Shown piece by piece: positions 57,822-64,000 of a stretch of 64,000 bases of DNA. This stretch comes from Gimesia alba (GTDB taxonomy: Bacteria > Planctomycetota > Planctomycetia > Planctomycetales > Planctomycetaceae). Under the pieces are notes generated by a model that had not been told where the DNA came from, ran no database searches, and saw only the letters and a program-made list of their open reading frames with translations. The stretch is taken from assembly GCF_007744675.1 (NCBI RefSeq), contig NZ_CP036269.1, positions 3,265,546 to 3,329,545 of the forward strand. The letters run 5' to 3'. How positions within the stretch are numbered: position 1 is the stretch's first letter; each line of letters starts with the position of its first letter. The position numbers and the translations under genes were made by a program.

Positions 57822-58145
57822 GGATCACGTCAATTTCAGTATGAGGAGTGACACGGGGAGAGAACGCGGGATTTCCAGTTTACTTTGACATTTTCCGGGC
57901 TGGGAGAAAAGCCTCTTTAGAAAATATTTTAAAATAATTAAGACCTCGCCCGAAGAAAGGGGCACCGTCCCGATTTACTGATCATTCCCATTTCCGGCCT
58001 AATTCTGTTTTCTTTCGTTCAGGCAGTAACTACAATAAATAGAACTTTCCTGATGTAAGTTTCGTAAAAGTTAAGAAACGTTTTAACCGACTAAAGTAAA
58101 ATGACGTAAGAAGATTACTTTAGAACATTCAAACAGGAGCACTTC
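57822..58145. other. Divergent intergenic region with dyads
   Basis: No gene is seen. It lies between the deacylase (leftward) and the Gfo/Idh/MocA gene (rightward). An AT-rich palindrome AAAATATTTT lies near 57920. The 9-bp inverted repeat at 58091-58123 lies just upstream of the rightward start. ACAGGAG is the ribosome binding site of ATG 58146. Confidence 0.5.
58091..58123. promoter_or_regulatory. 9-bp inverted repeat CTAAAGTAA / TTACTTTAG
   Basis: Perfect 9-bp arms are separated by 15 bases, with a centre-to-centre distance of 24 bp. The downstream arm ends 22 bases before ATG 58146. It could be an operator for the oxidoreductase gene or a leader hairpin with a large loop. Confidence 0.55.
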
Positions 58146-59471
58146 ATGAGTCAACGTTCAACTCGCCGCGAGTTCATTAAGCAATCATCGGCATTAGGCG
58201 CAGCCTTCTGGGTGGGTGGTCAAAGTCTGCTGGCAGCAGAAAAATCTCCCATGGAAAAGCTGAATTTCGCTTCCATTGGTGTGGGGGGAAAAGGTTCCAG
58301 CGACTCAGCGAGTGCCGCTAAGCATGGTAATCTGATTGCCATTTGTGATATCGACGACAAACGCCTGATGAAAGCGGCCGCCCGTTATCCCAAAGCGAAA
58401 AAGTTTAATGATTATCGCGAAATGCTCACGGAAATGGACGGAAAGATTGACGCCGTCACTGTGAGTACTCCCGACCACTCGCATGCTCCTGCCAGTGTGA
58501 TGGCGATGAAAAAAGGAAAGCACTGTTTTACACAGAAGCCTTTGACCTGGTCTGTGAGTGAAGCACGCGTGATGCGTGAAACTGCCAACGAGCACGGTGT
58601 CGCCACCCAGATGGGAAATCAGGGAACCGCCAAAAATGGGTTCCGTGAAGCCGTTGAAGTGATCCGTTCCGGAGTTCTGGGGAATGTTCGCGAAGCCCAC
58701 GTCTGGACGAACCGCCCTGTCTGGGGAAAAGGCGTCGATCGTCCACCTGAAGGCGAGCCAGTTCCCAAGCACATCCACTGGGATCTGTTCCTGGGACCTG
58801 CTCCTTATCGTGAATTCAGTACGCTGTATCATCCATTTGAATGGCGTGGCTGGCTCGATTTTGGAACCGGTGCCCTGGGGGACATGGCCTGTCACACGAT
58901 GAACATGCACGTGATGGCCCTTGATCTGTATGATCCGGAATCGATCGTAGCAGAACAGAAAGGGATGATTGAAAACGAGACTTATCCCAAGTCGACCACG
59001 ATTACGTATCAGTTCGGCGAACGTGGTGAAGGTAAAAAACTTTGCCCGCTGAAATTGACCTGGTACGATGGTGGTAATAAGCCACCTGAAGAACTGTTGA
59101 TGGGCGAAAAAATGAAGTCCAGCGGCGTGGTTCTGGTTGGTGATGAAGGAAATCTTTACACCCCCGATGACTACGGTGCAGAATACGTTCTGCTGCCTCG
59201 GGACAAATTTAGTGACTTCAAAAAGCCTGAGCAAAGCTTACCTCGCTCACCTGGCCACTTTGAAGAGTTCGTGGTTGCCTGTAAAGGCGGCGATCCTGCG
59301 ATGTCCAACTTCAATTACGCCAGCCGCCTGACGGAAACTACATTACTCGGTAATGTGGCCATTCGTGCCGGCAAGAAGCTGGAATGGAATCCCAAGAAAA
59401 TGGAATTCACGAACGCTCCTGAAGCTAATAAGTTTCTGAGCCGTGATTACCGTGATGGCTGGTCTCTCTAA
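58146..59471 (+). CDS. Tat-exported Gfo/Idh/MocA-family oxidoreductase
   Basis: The 441-residue protein has a twin-arginine signal ([21 protein letters not shown]) at residues 4-24, so it should be exported folded with its nucleotide. The Rossmann fold starts [14 protein letters not shown], and AICDIDD binds NAD(P). The second half is the Gfo/Idh/MocA C-terminal beta sheet domain. The catalytic EKP motif of the family appears as TQKPLTWS. Planctomycetes have many such secreted oxidoreductases, presumed to act on sugars or cyclitols from polysaccharides; the substrate is unknown. It is followed by a strong terminator. Confidence 0.93.
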   Translation: MSQRSTRREFIKQSSALGAAFWVGGQSLLAAEKSPMEKLNFASIGVGGKGSSDSASAAKHGNLIAICDIDDKRLMKAAARYPKAKKFNDYREMLTEMDGKIDAVTVSTPDHSHAPASVMAMKKGKHCFTQKPLTWSVSEARVMRETANEHGVATQMGNQGTAKNGFREAVEVIRSGVLGNVREAHVWTNRPVWGKGVDRPPEGEPVPKHIHWDLFLGPAPYREFSTLYHPFEWRGWLDFGTGALGDMACHTMNMHVMALDLYDPESIVAEQKGMIENETYPKSTTITYQFGERGEGKKLCPLKLTWYDGGNKPPEELLMGEKMKSSGVVLVGDEGNLYTPDDYGAEYVLLPRDKFSDFKKPEQSLPRSPGHFEEFVVACKGGDPAMSNFNYASRLTETTLLGNVAIRAGKKLEWNPKKMEFTNAPEANKFLSRDYRDGWSL

Positions 59472-59505
59472 GTCAGTATCACTGGTTGAAAATGATGTAT
59501 CTCAT

Positions 59506-59536
59506 CCCCGCAGAGTGAATGCTCTGCGGGGTTTTT
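59506..59536 (+). terminator. Rho-independent terminator after the Gfo/Idh/MocA gene
   Basis: A 10-bp perfect stem CCCCGCAGAG/CTCTGCGGGG with a 6-base loop is followed by five T residues. Confidence 0.95.
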
Positions 59537-59570
59537 GCTTTTTACAGGCTATTTTTTTGTTTGGTCTGTG

Positions 59571-59846
59571 CTAACGAATAATATCGTCCAGCGAAGAGAG
59601 CGAGACGACTTCCGTTCGGGAAACCAGAATTCGTTTTCGATTGGCGGCAACGCCGTGCATGCCCATTTCGTGGACGTATAACTCGCGGGTTGTCGTTGTG
59701 TCTCGCAGGTCATGGACGTCTGCATCTTCGAGAACCAGATAATGCTGGTCTTGCCCGATTAAGGTACCGGCGATGACGTACAGGCTGGATAGATCGACTA
59801 CGATCGTCTTGCCGATGAGTTCGTCAAAATAGGGGGCATCACTCAT
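59571..59846 (-). CDS. Small Sm-like or beta-barrel protein, unknown function
   Basis: The 91-residue product has alternating hydrophobic strands (GKTIVVDLSSLYVIAGTLIG, then HYLVLEDADVHDL and RILVSRTEVVSLSSL), compatible with an LSm/Hfq-like small beta barrel. This is a weak structural guess with no diagnostic residues. I prefer ATG 59846, which begins MSDAPYFDELIGKT; an ATG at 59906 would add 20 residues with an unusual CDCPE segment. It faces the Gfo/Idh/MocA terminator. Confidence 0.65.
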   Translation of the reverse strand: MSDAPYFDELIGKTIVVDLSSLYVIAGTLIGQDQHYLVLEDADVHDLRDTTTTRELYVHEMGMHGVAANRKRILVSRTEVVSLSSLDDIIR

Positions 59847-60163
59847 GAAGGAATCCGCGATCAAAGGTGAATTGAATTCAGGACAGTCGCACTCCGGAAA
59901 ATCCAAGCCTATTCTGACCTGTTTTCACTAGAAAGCAACCGAAGCCAGGCCGACCTTACCAGGTGCCCGGTGGAAACCCGGGTTGACCCAAATTGATAAA
60001 TCGAATATGAGACAAGCCTCAAACTTTCCTCTCTGTGCCTCTCCGCGTTTCTAGCTCTAATAAAACATTATAAGTTACGATGAAATATTTACTTAGGTGA
60101 GTCTCATGCCGTACGGCTGAGGCTGCCGTATTCCTGTTTTTTCACATCAGTCAGCGATTTCCA
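59847..60163. other. Intergenic region with GC-rich palindromes
   Basis: No clear gene is seen beyond a possible 20-codon 5' extension of the small minus-strand gene. A 5-bp stem with a 7-base loop lies near 59967-59983 (CCCGG/CCGGG). At 60108-60130 there is a perfect 10-bp palindrome GCCGTACGGC, followed by GCCGTA, which could also pair with the palindrome. Confidence 0.45.
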
Positions 60164-61336
60164 ATGATGAATTATCTCTCTGCAATCAGATTCTCTCTTC
60201 TGGTGAAGCCGTTCTCCTCTTGCCTGATCTTACTTAGCCTGATGATTCCTGCTTTGCTTTCTGCTCAGGAGACAACTCAAACAAGCAAATCCTCTGTGCT
60301 ATTGATGACAACCGGCAGAATCCTTTCTGGAGAGATTGGCGAAAGCGCGGGGGGCTATTTTGTGAAAAACCCGGCTGGCAATATCCTGGTACCTTACGAC
60401 AGTGTGCTGTTCGAAGCCAAGGACCTGCATGAGATATATGTCAAACAGCGGAATTCCATGAAATTTCCGACTGCGAACTCCCACATCGAACTGGCACGCT
60501 GGTGTGTTACAAATCAGTTGTACGATGAAGCCAAAACGGAATTAAGAGATGCAATCCGCTTAGAACCCAAGCGGACAGAACCACAGCTGATGCTGCGACG
60601 ATTAACACAACCTTCTGCCAATAATCAGCTCACGGTCGAAGAAAAAATCAAAGAGGCGATTCTGAAGAAACAGTTGTCGCAGTCTGAAGAGGCGACATCT
60701 TTAACGGGAATCTCACGCGAGCAATCGGCGATTTTTGTGAGAAAAATTCAACCAATTCTCTTGAATAAATGTGGTAACGCAAACTGCCACGGGAGTGCTG
60801 CGAAATCGGAATTTCGTTTGACCCAGGTGAGTCGCCGTTATGGAAATCATCGGATTTATGCAGAGAAAAATCTGGCCGAGGTCATGAAATGGATTGATCT
60901 GGACGAAGTGGCGCGGAGCCAGTTACTCGTCAAGCCAGAACAGGAACATCCACAGCAGGGAATGGTGGTATTTTCCGGATATGCCGGTCGAAAGCAGAGG
61001 CAGCTGATCCAAAAGTGGGTCGGTGAAGTGGTAGCCGATCGTTTGAAGCAGGATCAACTTCGCGCAGACCGTTTGACGCGTCGTGCACAACGCCGCAAGG
61101 GACAGGCAAGAGAAAATCTGTTGGAGCAGGCGGCTGCGATCCAGTCAAAGAGTGACGTACAGCAGGCTGCGATGGAAGTTGATCCCGTTCTTCTGAAAGG
61201 CGACATTTCTCTGATCAGCGGTTTTGAACCGAAAAAATTGTCAGACCAACAGATCAATGAACTGGTAAAAGAGAAGCCAACTGATCCCTTCGATCCGGCT
61301 TTGTTTAATAGTGCTTTGCCCCCGGAAAAGCCATAA
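60164..61336 (+). CDS. Secreted protein with haem-c-like CX4CH motif
   Basis: The 390-residue protein has a signal peptide (about residues 10-35, ending LLSAQ). A small beta domain starts VLLMTTGRILSGEIG, and a helical TPR-like part follows (about 100-150). A PSCyt-type cysteine motif, ILLNKCGNANCHG (about 205), has Cys-x4-Cys-His spacing, unlike classic CxxCH. Domains of this spacing occur in planctomycete cytochrome-like proteins, where haem attachment has not always been shown. The C-terminal third is charged and helical. It is convergent with the M20 peptidase gene, 15 bases apart. Confidence 0.82.
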   Translation: MMNYLSAIRFSLLVKPFSSCLILLSLMIPALLSAQETTQTSKSSVLLMTTGRILSGEIGESAGGYFVKNPAGNILVPYDSVLFEAKDLHEIYVKQRNSMKFPTANSHIELARWCVTNQLYDEAKTELRDAIRLEPKRTEPQLMLRRLTQPSANNQLTVEEKIKEAILKKQLSQSEEATSLTGISREQSAIFVRKIQPILLNKCGNANCHGSAAKSEFRLTQVSRRYGNHRIYAEKNLAEVMKWIDLDEVARSQLLVKPEQEHPQQGMVVFSGYAGRKQRQLIQKWVGEVVADRLKQDQLRADRLTRRAQRRKGQARENLLEQAAAIQSKSDVQQAAMEVDPVLLKGDISLISGFEPKKLSDQQINELVKEKPTDPFDPALFNSALPPEKP

Positions 61337-61351
61337 GGAAATTCGGGTGTC

Positions 61352-62479
61352 TTAACAGCACCAGTTTTCAATCAGTTGAGCAAACTTCTCGGTCCCCCGC
61401 TCCAGTTGTTCGAGTTCGATGAATTCATCGTGCGTATGCGCCTGTCCGATATCACCGGGGCCGAATACCACCATATTTTTCATCTCAGTGAACTGGCTGC
61501 CGTCCGTCCCGTAAGAAACTGTTTTAGCCTGTTCCTTACCGGCAATCTGCAGGACTTCTTTGACAAAGGGGGAACCCGGTTCGGTATAGACCGGCTGACC
61601 ACCGCACTTGAACTGAAATTCAATGCCGCATTTTTCAGCGGCTTCGCGGGCGCGTGAGACCAGTTCTTCGGGATCTTGTCCCGGCATGGGGCGGAAGTAG
61701 ACGGTGCAGATGCTTTGAGGGGGTGTAATGTTGACGGCATTGGTCCGGTCATTGATGCCGATGTTCCAGCCATTGGTGGGAGGATCAAATTCGGCATTCT
61801 GCCAGCGGGGATCGGTCATGCATTCCTCGTACAGTTTTTTCATTTCGACGAGGAACGGAATCATGGCGAGGTTCGCATTAATGCCGGTGCTCAAGCTGGA
61901 ATGGGCGGCCCGACCGTGTGAGATGGCTTGGAAGCCGTAGGTCCCTTTGTGGGCATAGACCACGTTCAGCATTGTTGGCTCGCCGATAATACCATGCGCT
62001 TCGCCATCTATCATTTCGCGGTACATGCTCGATTTTTCAGCGACGTTCCGGGCACCGTGATATCCGACTTCTTCATCGGCGGTACAGGTGATGTAGAGTG
62101 GATGCTTCAAGTCACGATCGACATACTGTTTGGCAGCAGCCAGCATGCAGGCGATCGAACCTTTCATATCACAACTGCCGCGTCCATAAAGCTTGTCGTC
62201 TTTCAGCGTGGGGGTGAAAGGACCGAATTCGTCTGTGAACCAGGGATCGGCGGGCACGACGTCGGTGTGTGCGAAATAGGCCATCCCCCCCGGCCCTTGC
62301 CCGCGGCGTCCGATGATATTGGCTTTGCGAACACCTTTGGCATCGTCGTATTCCAGTCGTTCGATTTCAAATCCCAGGCTTTTCAAAGCCGCTTCGACAT
62401 AATCGCTGACTGCCAGATTGGAAAGGTTACTGGTAGACTCAAACGCCACAAGTTCCTTTGTATAATTAAGTGCATCCAT
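61352..62479 (-). CDS. M20-family metallopeptidase (ArgE/DapE type)
   Basis: The 375-residue dinuclear zinc enzyme has the metal site YFAHTDVVPAD, LYGRGSCDMKGS and TADEEVGYHGA, with the catalytic Glu of EEVG. The dimerisation (lid) domain begins about residue 175, with HKGTYGFQAISHGRAAHSS. The closest family is acetylornithine deacetylase/succinyl-diaminopimelate desuccinylase; ArgE-like features fit best, but substrate is not certain. The start is ATG 62479. It shares its direction with the hydrolase gene upstream, 21 bases away, so they may be cotranscribed. Confidence 0.92.
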   Translation of the reverse strand: MDALNYTKELVAFESTSNLSNLAVSDYVEAALKSLGFEIERLEYDDAKGVRKANIIGRRGQGPGGMAYFAHTDVVPADPWFTDEFGPFTPTLKDDKLYGRGSCDMKGSIACMLAAAKQYVDRDLKHPLYITCTADEEVGYHGARNVAEKSSMYREMIDGEAHGIIGEPTMLNVVYAHKGTYGFQAISHGRAAHSSLSTGINANLAMIPFLVEMKKLYEECMTDPRWQNAEFDPPTNGWNIGINDRTNAVNITPPQSICTVYFRPMPGQDPEELVSRAREAAEKCGIEFQFKCGGQPVYTEPGSPFVKEVLQIAGKEQAKTVSYGTDGSQFTEMKNMVVFGPGDIGQAHTHDEFIELEQLERGTEKFAQLIENWCC

Positions 62480-62500
62480 GAGAGAATTCCGAGTTCCTAT

Positions 62501-63445
62501 TTATGATTGTTGAGGCTTTAAATGGCGCTGGAAGTGGGATAAGGTTTTGTCCCACATGATGGGAGAAAGGACATGTCCTGACCCCTCTTCAATATAATAA
62601 GTGAAATTCTTTTCTGCATGCTTGGCGGCGTAGTTGTTTGCAATTATTTTGACACCATTCCGCACTTCGTCGATCGGGCTGCCTCCGTCCAGTTCTCCGA
62701 AATTCAGATGCAACGGTCGCGGTGCAATCAAAGCGGCGATATCGGGTGTGTCTCCGTATTCATAAATTCCCGGAATAAAATTGGGAAAACAGTGCAGCAT
62801 GTGTTCGCGATGAATGCCTTTGTAAGTCGGCAGACAGCAGTTTCCGACCAGGCATTTGATGCGTGGTTCCCACGGGCCGACCAGCCAGGTGTGGGTGGAA
62901 CCCATCGAATGACCATAGCAGCCGATGTTCTCGTCGATGACTTCGGGGCGGCTCTGCAGAAAATCGATGGCCCGTTTCATGTCCAGTATATTTTTCCAGG
63001 CCATACATTTTCCGGTGACGACATACCGCAGAAATTCAAACCGCTCAAATTTTCCGGCTTTCAGTTTTTCGGTCGGATCCTGGCGCTCTTCAAAACAGAG
63101 CGCATCGGGACAGAGCACCACGAACCCCTCTTTCGCGAGGGCGGCCCCGGTGTGATGCATCGGATTGCCGGCCAGCCCCGCCGGTTCGCTTTTGCCCAGA
63201 TGATACTGCCCGGCATGTTGATGCCAGACCGCGACTGCCGGAGCAGGATGCGCGGGCGAAACCATATCGGGAATCAGCAGCATCGCGGGAATCGCATCGC
63301 CGGGCTCAGCTTCATAAGTCAGCGATTCAATCCGGTAACCATCCTTCTGGATTGTCTCACGGTGTTTGACATTCAGCGCCGGCGGCTCAGGCCATTCACC
63401 GCCTAGACCTTGTAACAGCTTCTTTTGAAAATCAGCGGGGGGCAT
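62501..63445 (-). CDS. Dienelactone-hydrolase-like alpha/beta hydrolase
   Basis: The 314-residue hydrolase has the nucleophile elbow GCYGHSMGS, FGELDGGSP with the likely catalytic Asp and GSGHVLS with the His. A large N-terminal segment precedes the core (TIQKDGYRIESLTYEAEPGD). The pattern resembles dienelactone hydrolase and acetyl-xylan esterase 7-like enzymes. ATG 63445 follows GGAG by eight bases and is preferred to the ATG at 63463. It is likely cotranscribed with the M20 peptidase downstream, perhaps for turnover of acylated compounds. Confidence 0.85.
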   Translation of the reverse strand: MPPADFQKKLLQGLGGEWPEPPALNVKHRETIQKDGYRIESLTYEAEPGDAIPAMLLIPDMVSPAHPAPAVAVWHQHAGQYHLGKSEPAGLAGNPMHHTGAALAKEGFVVLCPDALCFEERQDPTEKLKAGKFERFEFLRYVVTGKCMAWKNILDMKRAIDFLQSRPEVIDENIGCYGHSMGSTHTWLVGPWEPRIKCLVGNCCLPTYKGIHREHMLHCFPNFIPGIYEYGDTPDIAALIAPRPLHLNFGELDGGSPIDEVRNGVKIIANNYAAKHAEKNFTYYIEEGSGHVLSPIMWDKTLSHFQRHLKPQQS

Positions 63446-63700
63446 GAACAGTGCTCCAGTCATAAGGGAGAATCGATTCTGATGGAATGCTTTCTTTTAT
63501 AACCTCTTGGGGTCCAGCAATAAAGCAAAGAAGTGTGAATAAAAGATTCGATCCAAGTCCTTTTCATTTATCTGCTTGTTTGAGATTTTTTTTGAGAATT
63601 CAATTTGTATGCCTGGTTTCAACCTTTTTAAAATTGATGTTAAGTGTTTCCAGGATTCTCATGATCCATGAGGAGTACTACTTTCAAGGGATGTATCAGA

Positions 63701-64000
63701 ATGTTGAAACTCCACTTACAAGTCGCGTTGTGGCTGACTGTCAGCATTGCCCGGGTGTTTGCTGATGATCAGGCGGGTTTATGTCGTGTGCATGATGGCC
63801 ATGCGAAGTGCCTGGTGATTCCCGCAGATCCAAATGCTAATAATAACATAATCAGTGATTTAGCCTTCTCACCTGACGGAAAGATGTTAGCAGTTGCCTA
63901 TGGCAGGTTTCGTGGTTTACTTCAGGATCCTGATCCGGGCCAGTCGATTGTATGGGATGTCTCAAATGGAAAACAGCTTGTAACCTTCAATAGCTATCAG
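63701..64000 (+). CDS. Secreted WD40-repeat protein, N-terminal part (cut by window edge)
   Basis: The open frame runs exactly 100 codons to the window edge. A signal peptide (MLKLHLQVALWLTVSIARVFA) is followed by a short linker and a WD40-type repeat: ISDLAFSPDGKMLAVAYG, then IVWDVSNGKQLVTF. It is probably an extracytoplasmic beta-propeller, common in planctomycetes. An ATG at 63668 is an in-frame alternative, but AAGGG ten bases before 63701 favours the later start. The number of repeats and any linked catalytic domain are beyond the window. Confidence 0.8.
   Translation, partial: MLKLHLQVALWLTVSIARVFADDQAGLCRVHDGHAKCLVIPADPNANNNIISDLAFSPDGKMLAVAYGRFRGLLQDPDPGQSIVWDVSNGKQLVTFNSYQ

Noticed and set aside
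58305..59234. Long minus-strand open frame (309 codons) opposite the Gfo/Idh/MocA gene
   Set aside because: It lies wholly inside the confidently assigned plus-strand gene, has no domain features and is rich in His, Phe and Arg as expected of an antisense shadow.
61928..62506. Plus-strand open frame opposite the M20 peptidase gene
   Set aside because: Antisense to a gene with full metal-site motifs; composition is not protein-like.
62618..63406. Plus-strand open frame (262 codons) opposite the dienelactone-hydrolase-like gene
   Set aside because: No ribosome binding site and no family motif; it is explained as an antisense shadow of the minus-strand gene with its GHSMGS motif.
63487..63765. 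Plus-strand open frame before the WD40 gene
   Set aside because: It overlaps the signal-peptide region of the frame starting at 63701, which has a WD40 repeat and a ribosome binding site.

Overview
The window is a densely coded bacterial chromosome segment with moderate GC content. It most likely comes from a planctomycete of the Gimesia/Planctomyces type. The pointers are a DUF1559 prepilin-like protein with a C-terminal H-x9-DG motif next to a small lipoprotein, a HYExAFE-family protein, an ECF sigma factor paired with a membrane Ser/Thr kinase, a SecD-SecF fusion, many secreted orphan proteins, and mostly short operons with genes on both strands. Genus-level assignment is inference. I saw no rRNA, tRNA, insertion sequence, prophage or CRISPR array.

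Layout. 1-3363 (minus): the start of a beta-ketoacyl-ACP synthase gene, a small membrane protein, a HYExAFE nuclease-like protein, hisS and a YkgJ-type cysteine-cluster protein. 4037-8303 (plus): a coiled-coil membrane protein, a rhomboid protease, and the ECF sigma/Ser-Thr kinase pair. 8312-11242: a heptosyltransferase-like GT9 enzyme, a four-EF-hand secreted protein and FabI. 11442-17302 (plus): a GspF-like protein, then tgt-yajC-secDF. 17464-20069 (minus): dihydroorotase, a small protein and tsaB. 20304-22172: a CBS-domain CLC transporter. 22189-29121 (minus): a UvrD helicase, a second kinase, accD, a degenerate histidine phosphatase, rpe and gap.

29645-37975 (plus) is a complete chemosensory module: hybrid cheA, cheW, a soluble chemoreceptor with an N-terminal flavohaemoglobin-like globin and three PAS-like regions, then, after a terminator, cheY-cheB-cheR. 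The receptor should bind haem and feed an O2, NO or redox signal into CheA, with CheR and CheB providing adaptation. 38200-42450 carries a GlmU-like enzyme, three small proteins, the DUF1559 protein and a lipoprotein.

42855-52157 (plus) is the most unusual block. An anchored protein of unknown function and an FtsX-type permease/ATPase pair are followed by a double-headed membrane-anchored oxyanion-binding protein, ModB- and ModC-like transporter subunits, a MoaD/ThiS ubiquitin-like carrier, an MoeB/ThiF-like E1 enzyme and a ceramidase-like protein. It looks like a molybdate/tungstate uptake unit tied to sulfur-carrier chemistry for the pterin cofactor. 52346-64000 holds mainly catabolic and orphan genes: a cyclase-repeat/beta-helix protein, an NTase-HD fusion, a pseudo-receiver, a D-aminoacylase-like amidohydrolase, a Tat-exported Gfo/Idh/MocA oxidoreductase, a haem-c-like-motif protein, an M20 peptidase, a dienelactone hydrolase-like protein and the start of a WD40 protein.

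Several recognisable families have lost hallmark residues. The Tgt zinc site keeps one of three cysteines, the histidine phosphatase lacks both catalytic histidines, the receiver at 55858 lacks its aspartate, and the kinase at 24241 has Cys in place of the catalytic-loop Lys.
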